A stretch of 64,000 bases of DNA from contig NW_006917092.1 of NCBI RefSeq assembly GCF_000516985.1, forward strand, positions 5,089,924-5,153,923, in the 5' to 3' direction. The position numbers and the translations under genes are program-made. This stretch comes from Pestalotiopsis fici W106-1 (lineage: Eukaryota > Ascomycota > Sordariomycetes > Amphisphaeriales > Sporocadaceae). Under the pieces are notes generated by a model, which saw only the letters and a program-made list of their open reading frames with translations, made no database searches and was not told where the DNA came from. Each line of letters begins with the position of its first letter. The first letter of the stretch is position 1. Below are positions 1-10,373 of this stretch, piece after piece.

Positions 1-54
1 AAGCTTTCAAAGAAAGAAATGGAAGCTGTAGAAGAACAGGTGACCGCTGCATGA
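1..54 (+). CDS. Possible 3' end of a gene cut by the window edge
   Basis: The first 17 codons are open in frame 1 and stop at TGA (52-54). The residues are almost all Lys, Glu, Ala and Val, like the tail of a coiled-coil or K/E-rich protein. Nothing upstream is visible, and 17 codons can be open by chance, so this is only a possible C-terminus. I cannot name a family. Confidence 0.2.
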   Translation, partial: KLSKKEMEAVEEQVTAA

Positions 55-2260
55 GTTCGGTCCGAGTATCCAACGGACGACAAGTCACAATTCCAGTTGG
101 TCCATTCTGGCAAGACGTGGGAACGTAGGAAGATGCAAATGGGGACCGTCTGTTGTTTTCGGCAGTGGACAAAGCCAGAAACAGCCAAGCTCCAGTGGCT
201 CCCCAAGGTGCTGTCCACATTAGCGGCGGCCACTATTGCCCCCTGTCGCATGAATGACATCACTGACAAGTCCATCAACGGGGCCGGCCCACAAGGCAAG
301 CTTGAGGCCTGAATCCTGGGCTTGTGTCTTTGAATTGGAACACGGTACAACGAGCCGAGATGTTCAAAATGAGCCCCAAGCTCGCCAAGTTCCCCGGACC
401 AAACTGCCCGGCCATGGGAGATGAGACCCAGGGTTTAACCAAGGGAAAACTCATTTCGTATCTGCAACGTCGACTTGATTGGTACTTACTTTGCGAGAGC
501 ATGGGAATTCAAACGTGTCTTTTCAAGTTTTTCCCTGAACCATCATCACGGGTCATGAAAAAAGGCAAAAACAGGTTAATCTCGCGTAGCACAATTGGTT
601 GTTGACAAGCGAACTCAATTGCCGTAAGCCGTTGACCTGGTAAACAGGCATACATGGACAGGTCATTATGCCGTCGAATGCAGTCACTATTCGCATTAGC
701 TCCAGGCACCGTCGAATTGCATCGAGGCTCAAGCACATCCCACACACCCTCTTTGCCTCTTGTGCGCATAGCTCATACCCCTGGACACGCCGGCGCACCG
801 CTGGACGAATTAAACATAGCAACACCAGCCAGATCTGTAGCAGCCTACAGGATAGATCTGCATCTACTTTCCCATCTCTGATGTTTAGGAAAGGCAAAAT
901 GAGTAGATCTTCAATCTACCTGCTTGGTGAAAACCTACTGCTGCATGTGAAGTCAAGGTCATGTGCAGATTCAAAGAGAGCTCAAAGTCGAAATAAGTGA
1001 TGGTTAGAAACCATAGGATGGGGCTGCTTTATTCCAAGGCTGCGCTATCACTCTACTGTCACACGACATACCATATTGGTTGTTTGCTGATACTGAGGGC
1101 TGGCCCTCGACATCAACGATCATCTTGCTTCGCTGCCGTTTGCTGACATTATATCAGCCTTCGACCACACTCAAAGACCCTAAATGCTTTCTTAGATTAC
1201 CTTCTTCCACCAAAGTCTCTTGGCGGCCCTGGCGGCCACAATATTTAGTGCAAAATATTGCATAAAGGAATAATAAGATTATTCTAGGGTTGGTTTTTAT
1301 AGTTCAAGCTAAATCGAAGTCTTTTGCAAATGAGTGCATGTGCCATTAAACCTCAACTTGGCCTATTGACCAGCTAGTGAGTTTGTCATGCATTTCCATT
1401 CAGGCTTCTCTATATCAGTCGCCTCTTTGTTGCTGAATACGGCTACTTTCATTTCGTTTACTTGAAGCAAATAAAGCTTAGCGGTCCTCGCGTACACGAC
1501 TACGACTAACTTACATCGAGACATGAAGATTGTCAAATGGTCCAGGTACGATTTCGTTCCTAATTTCGACAGTAACAATTCGGCAAAACTACCTTGTCGG
1601 TTGCTTCCAAGTGTCCACAACTTGACCTTGTCTTGCTCTGCCCATTTTCCAGACCAAGTGCGATTGAAACTTACCTTGGCTTGCAACTTGGACACTAGGA
1701 TCAGAGTTGTCCAATCGGCCGGTATCTAGCCTGTCGGGAATGGTACTTCAGCAATCCAACATTTGTGCCATGAACTGCCTACTTGTAGGATTGATCCAAA
1801 AAGTACGGGTTTCCCTACTCGGGTAGGTTGATTCTCGTGAGTTTTTAGATGGAAAATGATGTCCTGACCATATTCTGAAAAAAGTCGCCAATTAGTTGGC
1901 CTTTGAAAACATGCTGACCAGTCGGCACAGTTCGCTGAACTATTGCCACAGCATCCTGTCATTGTGTCCCATTTGCCTTTATGACTGCCTTCCCACGCAA
2001 CATTTGGTCTTTGGGAGTGGGAAATTGAGGATACCTAAACTGATTCCTGAGTCTGAATATGTTGTTCGCACAAAACTTGCGCAACAAAAGTTAAAGGAAT
2101 ATTCATTGGCCGAAAGGATTGGTATATCTTACTCACAGTAACTTCTACTATTCCTTTCTATATTTTGGACTTTACCAGCAGGGCACCAAGCGGTTCATGC
2201 TAGCCCTTGTCGTCAGCCTCATATCTCACCTCGTTATCTGATAAGAGTTGTCTCGATTAG
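55..2260. other. Gene-free stretch of about 2.2 kb
   Basis: All frames are broken by frequent stops and the open stretches have no family resemblance. It may hold upstream remnants of the decayed DUF3433 gene that follows, but I could not recognise any. No repeat or RNA gene was seen. Confidence 0.5.
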
Positions 2261-4301
2261 ATACCGTTCCCGTGGGTCAACTTCTTTCATGATAATGATA
2301 GATACGCTGGTCCAGGACCAGTCACTCTAACCGACTCCAACGGCGTCGCCACTGCTACGGCCACAGGGTTCTCTACATATACAGAAGCATTTCCACCCAC
2401 AGGCAACCAACCAACTCCTTCAGCATGACCTGAAGTTAAAGATTCTTATAGTTGTGCTCAGAGTGCCTCCTATCATCCCATCACTCAGCCTGACTATGTA
2501 TCCGGCTATTTTCTCCCAATTCTCCTGAGTCTCGTGGCATCCGTATTAGCGCAGTTCATCAGCTCCGATCTTCAGTCTGTTGCCATTCCGGGCCTTGACT
2601 CGGCAAGGCGGTGCAGAAGCAGCTGACTCACTGTGCTTGGACACTGGCGGTCTCCAGGGGCCAATAACAAGCTGGAGACTTCTACGGCGATTCAGAGAGC
2701 CCGTGTCGTTTCTGAGCAATTTCTCGTTGTACTCGTCCACCCTGGTCGTTGCCTTGTCTAGCGAGGCTTTCGGGACGAAGCTGAATGGCAACTGTGCACC
2801 GGACAGTTCCAGCGGATGCTTCATGAGTCTTTCGTTGAATGTGCGTTCCAGTCTTGTGGTAGAGGTGCTTCTTGTTCTCATGCTTCTTACCGAGATACTT
2901 CTCATAATTTTCTTGAGAAGATGGATCTCGGGTGTAGCAGCGCCGCCCACGAGCTTGGCCAACCTTGGTGCACTACTACAAGCCGAGACTACCAAATCAC
3001 TTTTCCAGGTGATCGAGCCCAGGTCGAAGAAGCGGCAACACAGGATGTGCAAACTTGACCGTGAGCTTGGGGACCATATCTTCTCTCTCCGCTATTTCAG
3101 GAATGCCGAGGGGCATCTTGTGTATGGGATTGATACCGGAACCGACACCAACGAGAGTCGACACCTGGACTCACAACCAAACAACGAAACTTCTCAGTTG
3201 TTGGATTATTCTGGTCTCAAAATGTCAAAGGTACAGCCCTATGAAAATATTAAGCTTGAATATTTCGGCAGTCTATCCCGGACAGATCACAGGGTCAGAA
3301 CTTCTTTTTTCTTGACAATATGTGCAACCATCATCTTGATAGTTTACTATAATTCGACTCGACTACAAACCCCGTTTGAGAAATTCATGGATAATCAGAG
3401 CTTTGATGTTCGACTATTATTAACGAGTGTGGGACTTATAATCTCCTTCTTTCTGGCAGTATCAGTTTTCATGTAAGTACAATCTTTCAATTACCAGTAT
3501 GCCGCGGAACATGCCAAATGACCCGAATCTCCAGGGGTTTCTACCATGGGACCATACCGACGGCTATCTAGACGGCCGCAGTCCTCAAAGGAGTCGATTC
3601 TAGTATCACCTCCCACCAATCCTTTCGCTGGAGTCATTCATGCAATTCAACGACGAGATTCCATCACGGGACTCGTGGCACTTGCTGGTGTTCTATCCAA
3701 ACTCACTCCAGTCCTTTTCTCAAATATTCCTTTCAACCCTACCCAAACCCGGACTCTGCATGTAGTCTGTACATGGGCCGCGGTCGCCATCTTGGCCTTT
3801 ATGCTTCTAGTACTGCTATTACAAATGGCCACAAGATATCCAGACATACCAGTGAACCCGAAATTCGTGTCCGGAAGCCTCTATTACTTGGCCGGTTCAA
3901 TAATACTCAGCGACTTTCAGGACGCCTCGACTCTGACGCGAAAAGAATTGAGTGGTACAAGAGTCAATGCTGAGACGAGATATTCCCTCAAGAAAGTTAG
4001 TAGCACTTCAATTAGGATGACAATAGAGGTGGAAGGCCAGGGTTTACCATCCCATGTGGAAACTGCTGGGTCATCTCCACCACTCGAGGCCGATAATGAG
4101 GACGAGCCGCTTATGGTACCACCCCAGCGAGTGGATGCAACCAGGCTTCTCTCTAAGCACGCCTCAATTTCCTACCGAGAGGCTATTCAAACATCATCTG
4201 CTAGATATAATCAATTAGGACCTCAACGTAGCAGCACACTCCAGACAGCCACAGTTATAAACGGAGCAATCGTCCTTGTGAATATGGACGGCAATTTATA
4301 G
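2261..4301 (+). pseudogene. Decayed DUF3433-family membrane protein gene
   Basis: The translated pieces match the fungal DUF3433 family of large multi-pass membrane proteins of unknown function: a Thr-rich LTDSNG-type linker (about 2321-2425), a membrane segment (2492-2578), the PFRALTR and ADSLCL signatures (about 2583-2640), several hydrophobic helices, and a second half with the SKESILVSPPTNPF signature (about 3590-3625) that runs to TAG at 4299-4301. Reading is interrupted three times. There is an in-frame TGA at 2426-2428. There is a +1 shift near 2575, where frame 2 must change to frame 0. A third break lies at the intron 3473-3534: the splice sites look good (GTAAGT..CCAG) but neither candidate acceptor restores frame 0. 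The usual N-terminal half is not recognisable. Pseudogene status is inferred from these three lesions; sequencing error could explain one but hardly all. Confidence 0.7.
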
Positions 4302-4575
4302 TTGGAATTAATGGCACTCTTGCAGCACATGTTGATTGCGTCTCATACTGAATCTGCATAGGGGAGCAGTTGGTTCTAATCTCGAAACACTAATGCACAC
4401 TAGTTCTCGCCTGCACTATAGTAAGCGCTAAGCATTTAGTAGTTGTGCACCAAGCCACGGAGACAGATGGTGTTTTGATTTGTCCCATGTTCAGCATTCC
4501 CCATCAACTCCCCTCCTTGGCAGATGGTGCATATGGCGCGACGACTACCAGCTCACTCTTGGCTCAAACGTCACC

Positions 4576-6495
4576 ATGGTCGGCGTCGCGGGACGTAGTA
4601 AAGCCTGTGCGACCTGCAAGTCCCGGCATATACGATGCGGTATGCCATTTATAACCATCTGACGCAACTAGACGCTCTACTGACTACCCATGGGTTGGCT
4701 ACATAGATGAACGACGCCCAACATGTTACCGATGTGAAAAGACCGGTTATACATGTCAGGGCTACGATCGGCCGTTGATATTCATCGACGGTGTGCCAAA
4801 GAATGCCCGTGCAAAGAGCATCGCGTCCAGGGTCTTGACAGCACAGCGGCAAGATTCAACCCTCACCATCTCTACCGCTGCCCGTTCAGCCCAACATCAA
4901 GGACCCGCCTTTCAGCAGGCCGAGAACTTTATACACCAACTTCTCTTGGCGCAAGGCGTTCACGTAGATTCGCATCATCATGGGCAAGCGCCTGATCGAG
5001 AGCATCATCTACTGCACGTCTCGACTGAAGCGGCGACGCTGCTCCTGCGAGGACGTCTGACACGACATGCCCAGACCGTATACCAAGCGACCAAGTTGTC
5101 TGGCATGGCGCTGGAGCAGCTTCGGGCCATGCTGGCGCAGCATAATAGCGTTCACGGATCCGCAAACAACGTGCCACTGCTGGCTATCATCATGAATATG
5201 ACAGTCTTTGAGGTGAGCTCTTCATTGTTCAGTGAGAGGAGAGAGCGTTCAGAGCTAATTAAGAATCTCAGTTGCTTGCAGCAACGACGAGAGATTCATG
5301 TAAGCATCATGTTCGCGGGTTGGCTGCTCTGATTGAGTCATGTGGCCCAGCCGTATTTCGCGAGCCATCTATGAGATTGATATTAGGACAGGCTAGAGCA
5401 CATATTGTAAGAAATCTCTCATTATTGTACCCTGAAATTCGAACTGTGCAGTCTAACAAGACCTCGCCACAGATGGTTTTACATATGGAAGGCGAGCACA
5501 GGACCTTTCTAGAACAGCCCTGTTGGCAGGAAGTCCCATGGGATGAGGATCCCGGGAGCAAGTCTCTCACAGCACGATATATGGACATCATCTGTTGTAT
5601 CCCAGGCTTGTTGGAAGATCAGCAGCGGCTATTGGAAATACAACAAAACTCCACTATTATTGCTGACGACACATGTGATCCTCGGGCTGACGACCTTCGA
5701 TCGTCAATGCGGGCGAAAATAGTCTCTCTGTATATCAAACTACTCGACATACGGTGGCAATGGGAATTGGATCATCCAAATTGCTGCCATGACTTGCCGG
5801 TTGCTGGGCGAAGCGGCGCGGCGCGAAACCAGCATTGCGCAGTTCCACTTCCAGTAAACAGCGAGACAGGAAGGCCAATTTACGGCAGCGTGCTCTTCTT
5901 TAATGACCTCTATCGAGCAGTCGAGATGAACTTTTACCATACCTGCCTATTAATCCTCCACAGTCTAGCGAGAAGTCTGGATATCATGCAGGAACTCGAG
6001 CACCTCCATACGCCACCGCCTTGTTCTTCCTACGAAGCTAGCATTCCGCAAGATGCGGGCAGAAGCAAATCTGGTGATGCAACCCGTCGCTTCTGCTTTA
6101 AGACCAACGTACCACTACTATTTCCACACGAGAGTCAATCAGACTATTACGCCGTACACGATATCTGTCGCACTGTTGACTTCCTACTACACCCAAACTA
6201 TGGGCACGCTGGAGCTCTTTTCCTCATATTTCCGTTGCGTGTCGCCCAGGTATACAGCACTATCTTACCGTTCGAGAGAGAAGATACTTCGCTCGATATC
6301 ACTCGGTCCAGTAGCGATCAGAATGTCTGCCACGGAAGAAACCAGGCCGCAACACAGAGTATAAATGCTGGGCAGAACGGTATAGACAACAAGGCAAAGA
6401 TTGACGAACACAAGAGCCTGTCAGTCTGGATGCGCAAGATAATGAGACATGTTGGGGATGTCTATGGGTTTGGCATAGCATATGGATACACTTGA
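4576..6495 (+). CDS. Zn(II)2Cys6 transcription factor
   Basis: Likely a fungal-specific nuclear DNA-binding regulator. Proposed exons are 4576-4639, 4707-5212 and 5272-6495, giving about 597 residues. Splicing 4640-4706 assembles a complete binuclear zinc cluster, with cysteines at residues 11, 14, 21, 28, 31 and 38 (CX2CX6CX6CX2CX6C), followed by a GYDRP-type linker typical of the class. The rest is helical and resembles the Fungal_trans_2 regulatory region, including an RGLAALIESCGP-like signature. ATG 4576 has a good CACC context and sits ten residues before the first Cys. A further 45-nt GTAAG..TGCAG stretch at about 5407-5451 is a multiple of three and could be an extra intron. The esterase gene lies downstream on the same strand; a regulatory link is only a guess. 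Confidence 0.85.
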
Positions 6496-7154
6496 CGAGA
6501 AGATACTTGGATAGTAGTACATGAATGGGAAGAAAACAGAGGGAGGAACATTCTTTCTTTTCTCCTAAGGGTGCAAGTTTCACTACAAGGAGTTGGACTT
6601 CTTGTCGCGTTTGGCGAATAAAACTTGCAATTTTTTTTTTATTTCAATTTCGAGAGGGAGGAAAAGCAAAGTGTCTGCCTACACCCAACTCTGCCACAAC
6701 TATTTCGGACTAGGCAGTTCATCTCTCAAAATACCTCTGAATTGGGTTAGAAGATCCATGCAAAGTCTAGACTATAAGCCGCCCACATCTCTCGAAATGC
6801 TTCTAATTTGGGTAAAGCGTACTATATAGCGCTATTATACCGGATCCTCGTAGTGGCTTAGAATATCTCATAGGCACCAGGTGGTGAACATTGCTTTTGG
6901 CATTGACGAATCAAGATGTTTTGTAATTCATTGCCGTCGATATAGCTTGCCAGCTTGCATCAGTCTTACCACGACTATCGTGTAGAAAATGACGAGATCT
7001 GTTAACGCTACGTCTTACGGACTTGTACTTCAAATATTTTGAGGCAGAGAAATTTGGTATAAATCATGGCAGTACCTCTCTCTCAGCCAAGAAATTCTCA
7101 CTTTGTTTTTTCCCATCTTTACAATCACTTCACTGCCTTCTACCAGATCTTGTA
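6496..7154. other. Intergenic: 3' region of the regulator, 5' region of the esterase
   Basis: No coding signal. It contains a T10 run near 6632 and, at its right end, the TATA-like site and short upstream reading frame listed separately. Confidence 0.6.
7058..7064 (+). promoter_or_regulatory. TATA-like element of the esterase gene
   Basis: TATAAAT lies 91 bases before the esterase ATG. This is a sensible distance for a fungal core promoter. No transcript data support it. Confidence 0.45.
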
Positions 7155-7155
7155 A
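7066..7155 (+). other. 29-codon upstream reading frame overlapping the esterase start
   Basis: ATG 7066 opens a frame of 29 codons that ends with TAA at 7153-7155. The last A of the stop is the first base of the esterase ATG (TAATG). If the mRNA starts upstream of 7066, this arrangement could limit or reinitiate translation. The TATA-like site only 8 bases upstream makes transcription of this ATG doubtful. Confidence 0.3.
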
Positions 7156-9092
7156 TGTCCTTTAAAAGCACAATGGCAAGCCTCATGGCCATAGGCAGCG
7201 TGCTGGCCCAGCACGATCCCATCGTTCAATTGTCCACCGGCGCCCTCCGCGGGCAGACGTGCAATACTTCACCAGCAACCTCCTTCTTGGGGATTCCTTA
7301 TGCACAGCCTCCCACTGGCGAACTGCGTTTCATGCCACCGCAACCTCTGTCATTGAACACATCTCAAGCCGGAGTCGTTTTCGAGGCCACCCACGTGGCG
7401 CCTCCTTGTATTCAATGGGGCTCCGAATTCGACGTGGAGAATCCAACTCCATCTGAAGACTGGTGAGCATAATGGACCTACATGGTTTTTTTTTAGGCGT
7501 GACTGACTGACTGACTACTACAGCTTATACTTGAATGTGTACGTGCCTCCAGACACGACAAATACTTCCTCTCTCCCCGTCAAGGTCTGGGCTTATGGCG
7601 GCGGCAACATTGGAGGCGCGGCCTCCTACCCTCTTTACGATGCCTGCAGTCTCGCAACCGACGCCATCGTTGTAACTTTCAATTATCGCCTCGGTCCGCT
7701 GGGTTTTCTGGCCCTCGACAGCGCCGGCATTCAAGGCAACATGGCGATTCAAGATTACTTGGCGGCTCTGAGCTGGGTCAAGGAGAATATTGTCAGCTTT
7801 GGGGGCAACTCGTCCCAAGTCTTGTTACTTGGGCAGAGTGCCGGAGCCGATGATGCATTTGTCGTATCGACTCTGCCAGAAGCCAAATCGCTCATTTCTG
7901 CCGCCATCTTTGAATCAGGCGGTGGCCAAGACATAGTACCGTACGACATTGCACAGCTCAGCGGTTCCAGTTTCGCAGAGACCTTGAACTGCAGCACAAA
8001 CGACGTAAGTTTTCGTCGTCCCAAATGATGGACGGGGCTGTATTTTGTACTGATTCCTTGAATAAACACTTCAGCTCATCTGCCTACAATCCAAATCCGC
8101 CGATGAACTCATTCAGGCCTTTCAAACGACGCCGGCGTTGGCTCCAGGGTTTGGCAATGGGTTGAGCGTCGGCTCCAATTTTGCCATCAACACACCCAAC
8201 ACCACGAGCTTGAGCGGCACTGTCCTCGATGGTGAAATCATCAAGAAACAGCCTTTGGAAGTTGGTTCTCAGGTTCCCATCATTGCGGGATCAAGTCAGT
8301 ACCTACTTCTCCTCCAACATGCAGAAGGAAAAGCTAACGCATAACCTTTTGACCACAGACGAATTCGACGCCACGTTATTCGTTCTCCCAATCTACTTGA
8401 CCAGCGACCAGCCTCTAGCCGAGGAAAACTACACGTCTTTTCTCGCTCAATGGGGCCCCGCCAGCTCCGCCATCAGCCAACAATACCCGCTCTCGCTGTT
8501 CGAGAGCGCCGGGTCGACCACGACCGAAGCCGTGGTCGCGGCCATAACCCACATTGTGACACAGTCCAGCTACACCTGCAGCACCTACAAGGCCCTGCGC
8601 GCCGCCTCGGCCGCCGGCACGCAAGCGTACGCATATCGCTTCAACCACACCCCGAGCTGTCCGTGGCTCTGGGAGTCGGGCACGGCGTTCCCGTCGCCGG
8701 ACGTGGCGGATTTTTTCCTCTCTACCCACACGGCCGAGCTGCCGTTTGTCTTTGGCAACCTCGTCAATCAGCCCTGGGGTAATGGCAGCTGCAACGCCAC
8801 GGCCGCGGAATTCGCCCTCAGTCATGCGCTGACAGCAGCGTGGACGGCCATGGCGGTACGGGGGAACCCTTCTGTAGAGGGGCAGTCCTGGCCGCTCTTT
8901 GACGCTTGTCAGACGCGTGGGCTCTGGTTTCAAGAGTCTGGCGAGACTACGCAGTTGGATTTCTCCGAATGTGAGTTTTGGGATGAGGTCTTTGCTGATC
9001 TAGGGGGTGTCAACATGTCTTGGCCAGACGCAAATTGTGCTGCGAACAGCACGACGGGAGGCTCGAAATGCTCCTCCAAAGGAAGAATCTAA
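7155..9092 (+). CDS. Secreted type-B carboxylesterase/lipase
   Basis: Alpha/beta hydrolase of the cholinesterase/type-B lipase family, expected to hydrolyse carboxylic esters outside the cell. Exons are 7155-7462, 7524-8004, 8075-8294 and 8359-9092, about 580 residues, the normal family size. A hydrophobic signal peptide ends near ...GSVLA-Q. The joins recreate family signatures: SEDCLYLNVYVP across intron 1 and GSNEFDATLF across intron 3. The oxyanion-hole stretch is YGGGN where HGGG is usual. The nucleophile elbow is GQSAG (Ser about 208) instead of the common GESAG. The catalytic His is probably in STHTAELPFVFGN. Many Cys and N-glycosylation sequons fit secretion. Substrate unknown. Intron 1 has three overlapping CTGAC branch-like sites just before its acceptor. 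Confidence 0.88.
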
Positions 9093-9857
9093 CCTAGTTG
9101 AATCTGTATGCAAAGGATCTTCGGCACTGGAGAAAAGGATCCCAGCTGTTGTGTTCTCGCATAAAACGTAATATTTCTGTGCCTTTTTAACAATCATACC
9201 TCATATTGAAATCAAGTCATTATTCTTATTGGGCGCACTATTAAGAATTTCAAGCGTATGATTTAGAATTTCCTCTGACGCAATATGATTGCTAGTACTA
9301 CCTCTACAACTGCTTGAGGATAGATACATGGGATCTTGACCTGTACACTACCACGCCACTATATACTTTACTGTGAAGGCAAAGCACCAATAACCTTCTG
9401 TTTTATCCTGTTCTTGACTATCCATATGTTCGACTAGGAAAGAAGACCGGATGAACCAAGCTAATTCGCAAGTTTGCAGAAAATTGCTGGGCCCATTTTC
9501 CGGCCTGCGTAATGACATTTGCAAGTTGCAACTCGATCCGTAAAAGCCATCTGACCAGCCCCTGCTCTGTCTTCAAGTTTGTTGCTTTAGTACAGTCAGT
9601 GAGTATCTACCTCATTTGCATAGCTCAAAGCCTGTGACCATACGTTTGTGCTGATGCTTGGTATTCGTCTTGGGGTATTATCAGTTCCTAGTCTAGTCGC
9701 TGGAAATGATCAATAAAGCAAAGAGCACAGTATTTAGGGCGTGGGTTTCGCAATGACATTCTCATTGAACCCCAAGACATTGTGCTTAAGATCAGCGCCT
9801 TGCACGGTTACTCTTTTGGAGGGCCCTGCCATAACGTGAACGTCGTTGGCCTGGCTC
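9093..9857. other. Tail-to-tail intergenic region
   Basis: Lies between the 3' ends of the esterase (+) and the K/E-rich reading frame (-). A 61-codon minus-strand frame at 9734-9919 overlaps its right end and is only weakly protein-like. Nothing else was seen. Confidence 0.5.
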
Positions 9858-10253
9858 CTAGACATCGTCGGAATCTTCCTCCTCTTGGGAGTCTTCAGAG
9901 TCTTCAGAATCTTCTGCATATTCGGCCGTTTCGGGCTTTCCGGCCTTTATGGCTTTTTCTACATTTTCGACATCCGGGACAAAGAAGGTATCTTCTTGCG
10001 TCAATGATTCCGCACGGTGTGCCACTTTCTTCTTGCTGGCTTTGGCCCTCTTATGGAGCCTCTTGTCGTAGAGTTCCATGGTTTTTTCGCGCTGTTTTCG
10101 GGCAGTCTCAACGACCGTGTCAGCTTCGCGCTTAATCTGCTCCTCGGCCGCGGCCGCCTTCTGCTCGCGAGCGATTTGCTTCTGTGCCCGGGTACCGCTG
10201 ATAGCTCCCCTAGTGCCGTGAGCAGGGGCGTCGCTCAACATTGAAGCGGGCAT
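9858..10253 (-). CDS. Basic/acidic coiled-coil protein of unknown function
   Basis: I do not recognise this protein. From ATG 10253 it has 131 residues: a Lys/Arg/Ala/Glu-rich helical middle (TRAQKQIAREQKAA, LYDKRLHKRAKASKKK) and an acidic Ser/Asp/Glu tail. This composition resembles nucleolar or chromatin-associated proteins, but that is only compositional. The same frame stays open upstream to 10373 and meets the TAG stop of YAF9 (10374-10376) without any shift, so 172 sense codons follow that stop, yet the first in-frame ATG is 10253. It may be an independent small gene, a tail reached by readthrough, or a former part of YAF9. Protein-like sequence also continues past its own TAG (9858-9860) in another frame to about 9734. 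Confidence 0.5.
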   Translation of the reverse strand: MPASMLSDAPAHGTRGAISGTRAQKQIAREQKAAAAEEQIKREADTVVETARKQREKTMELYDKRLHKRAKASKKKVAHRAESLTQEDTFFVPDVENVEKAIKAGKPETAEYAEDSEDSEDSQEEEDSDDV

Positions 10254-10373
10254 CTTAAGCTTGACGATTTTGGATGGAGAATCCGTTTGTTTCTTCTTCT
10301 GCTGCGATTTTTTGTTCGAGTCCTTTGCATGTAGCGGTATATCCTTTGTCACGGCGCTGCTGGCACCGACGCT

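Noticed and set aside
2546..3052. 168-codon minus-strand frame
   Set aside because: Antisense to the DUF3433 pseudogene, whose protein signatures are on the plus strand.
8415..8933. 172-codon minus-strand frame in the esterase
   Set aside because: Arg/Gly-rich shadow of a GC-rich exon on the opposite strand.
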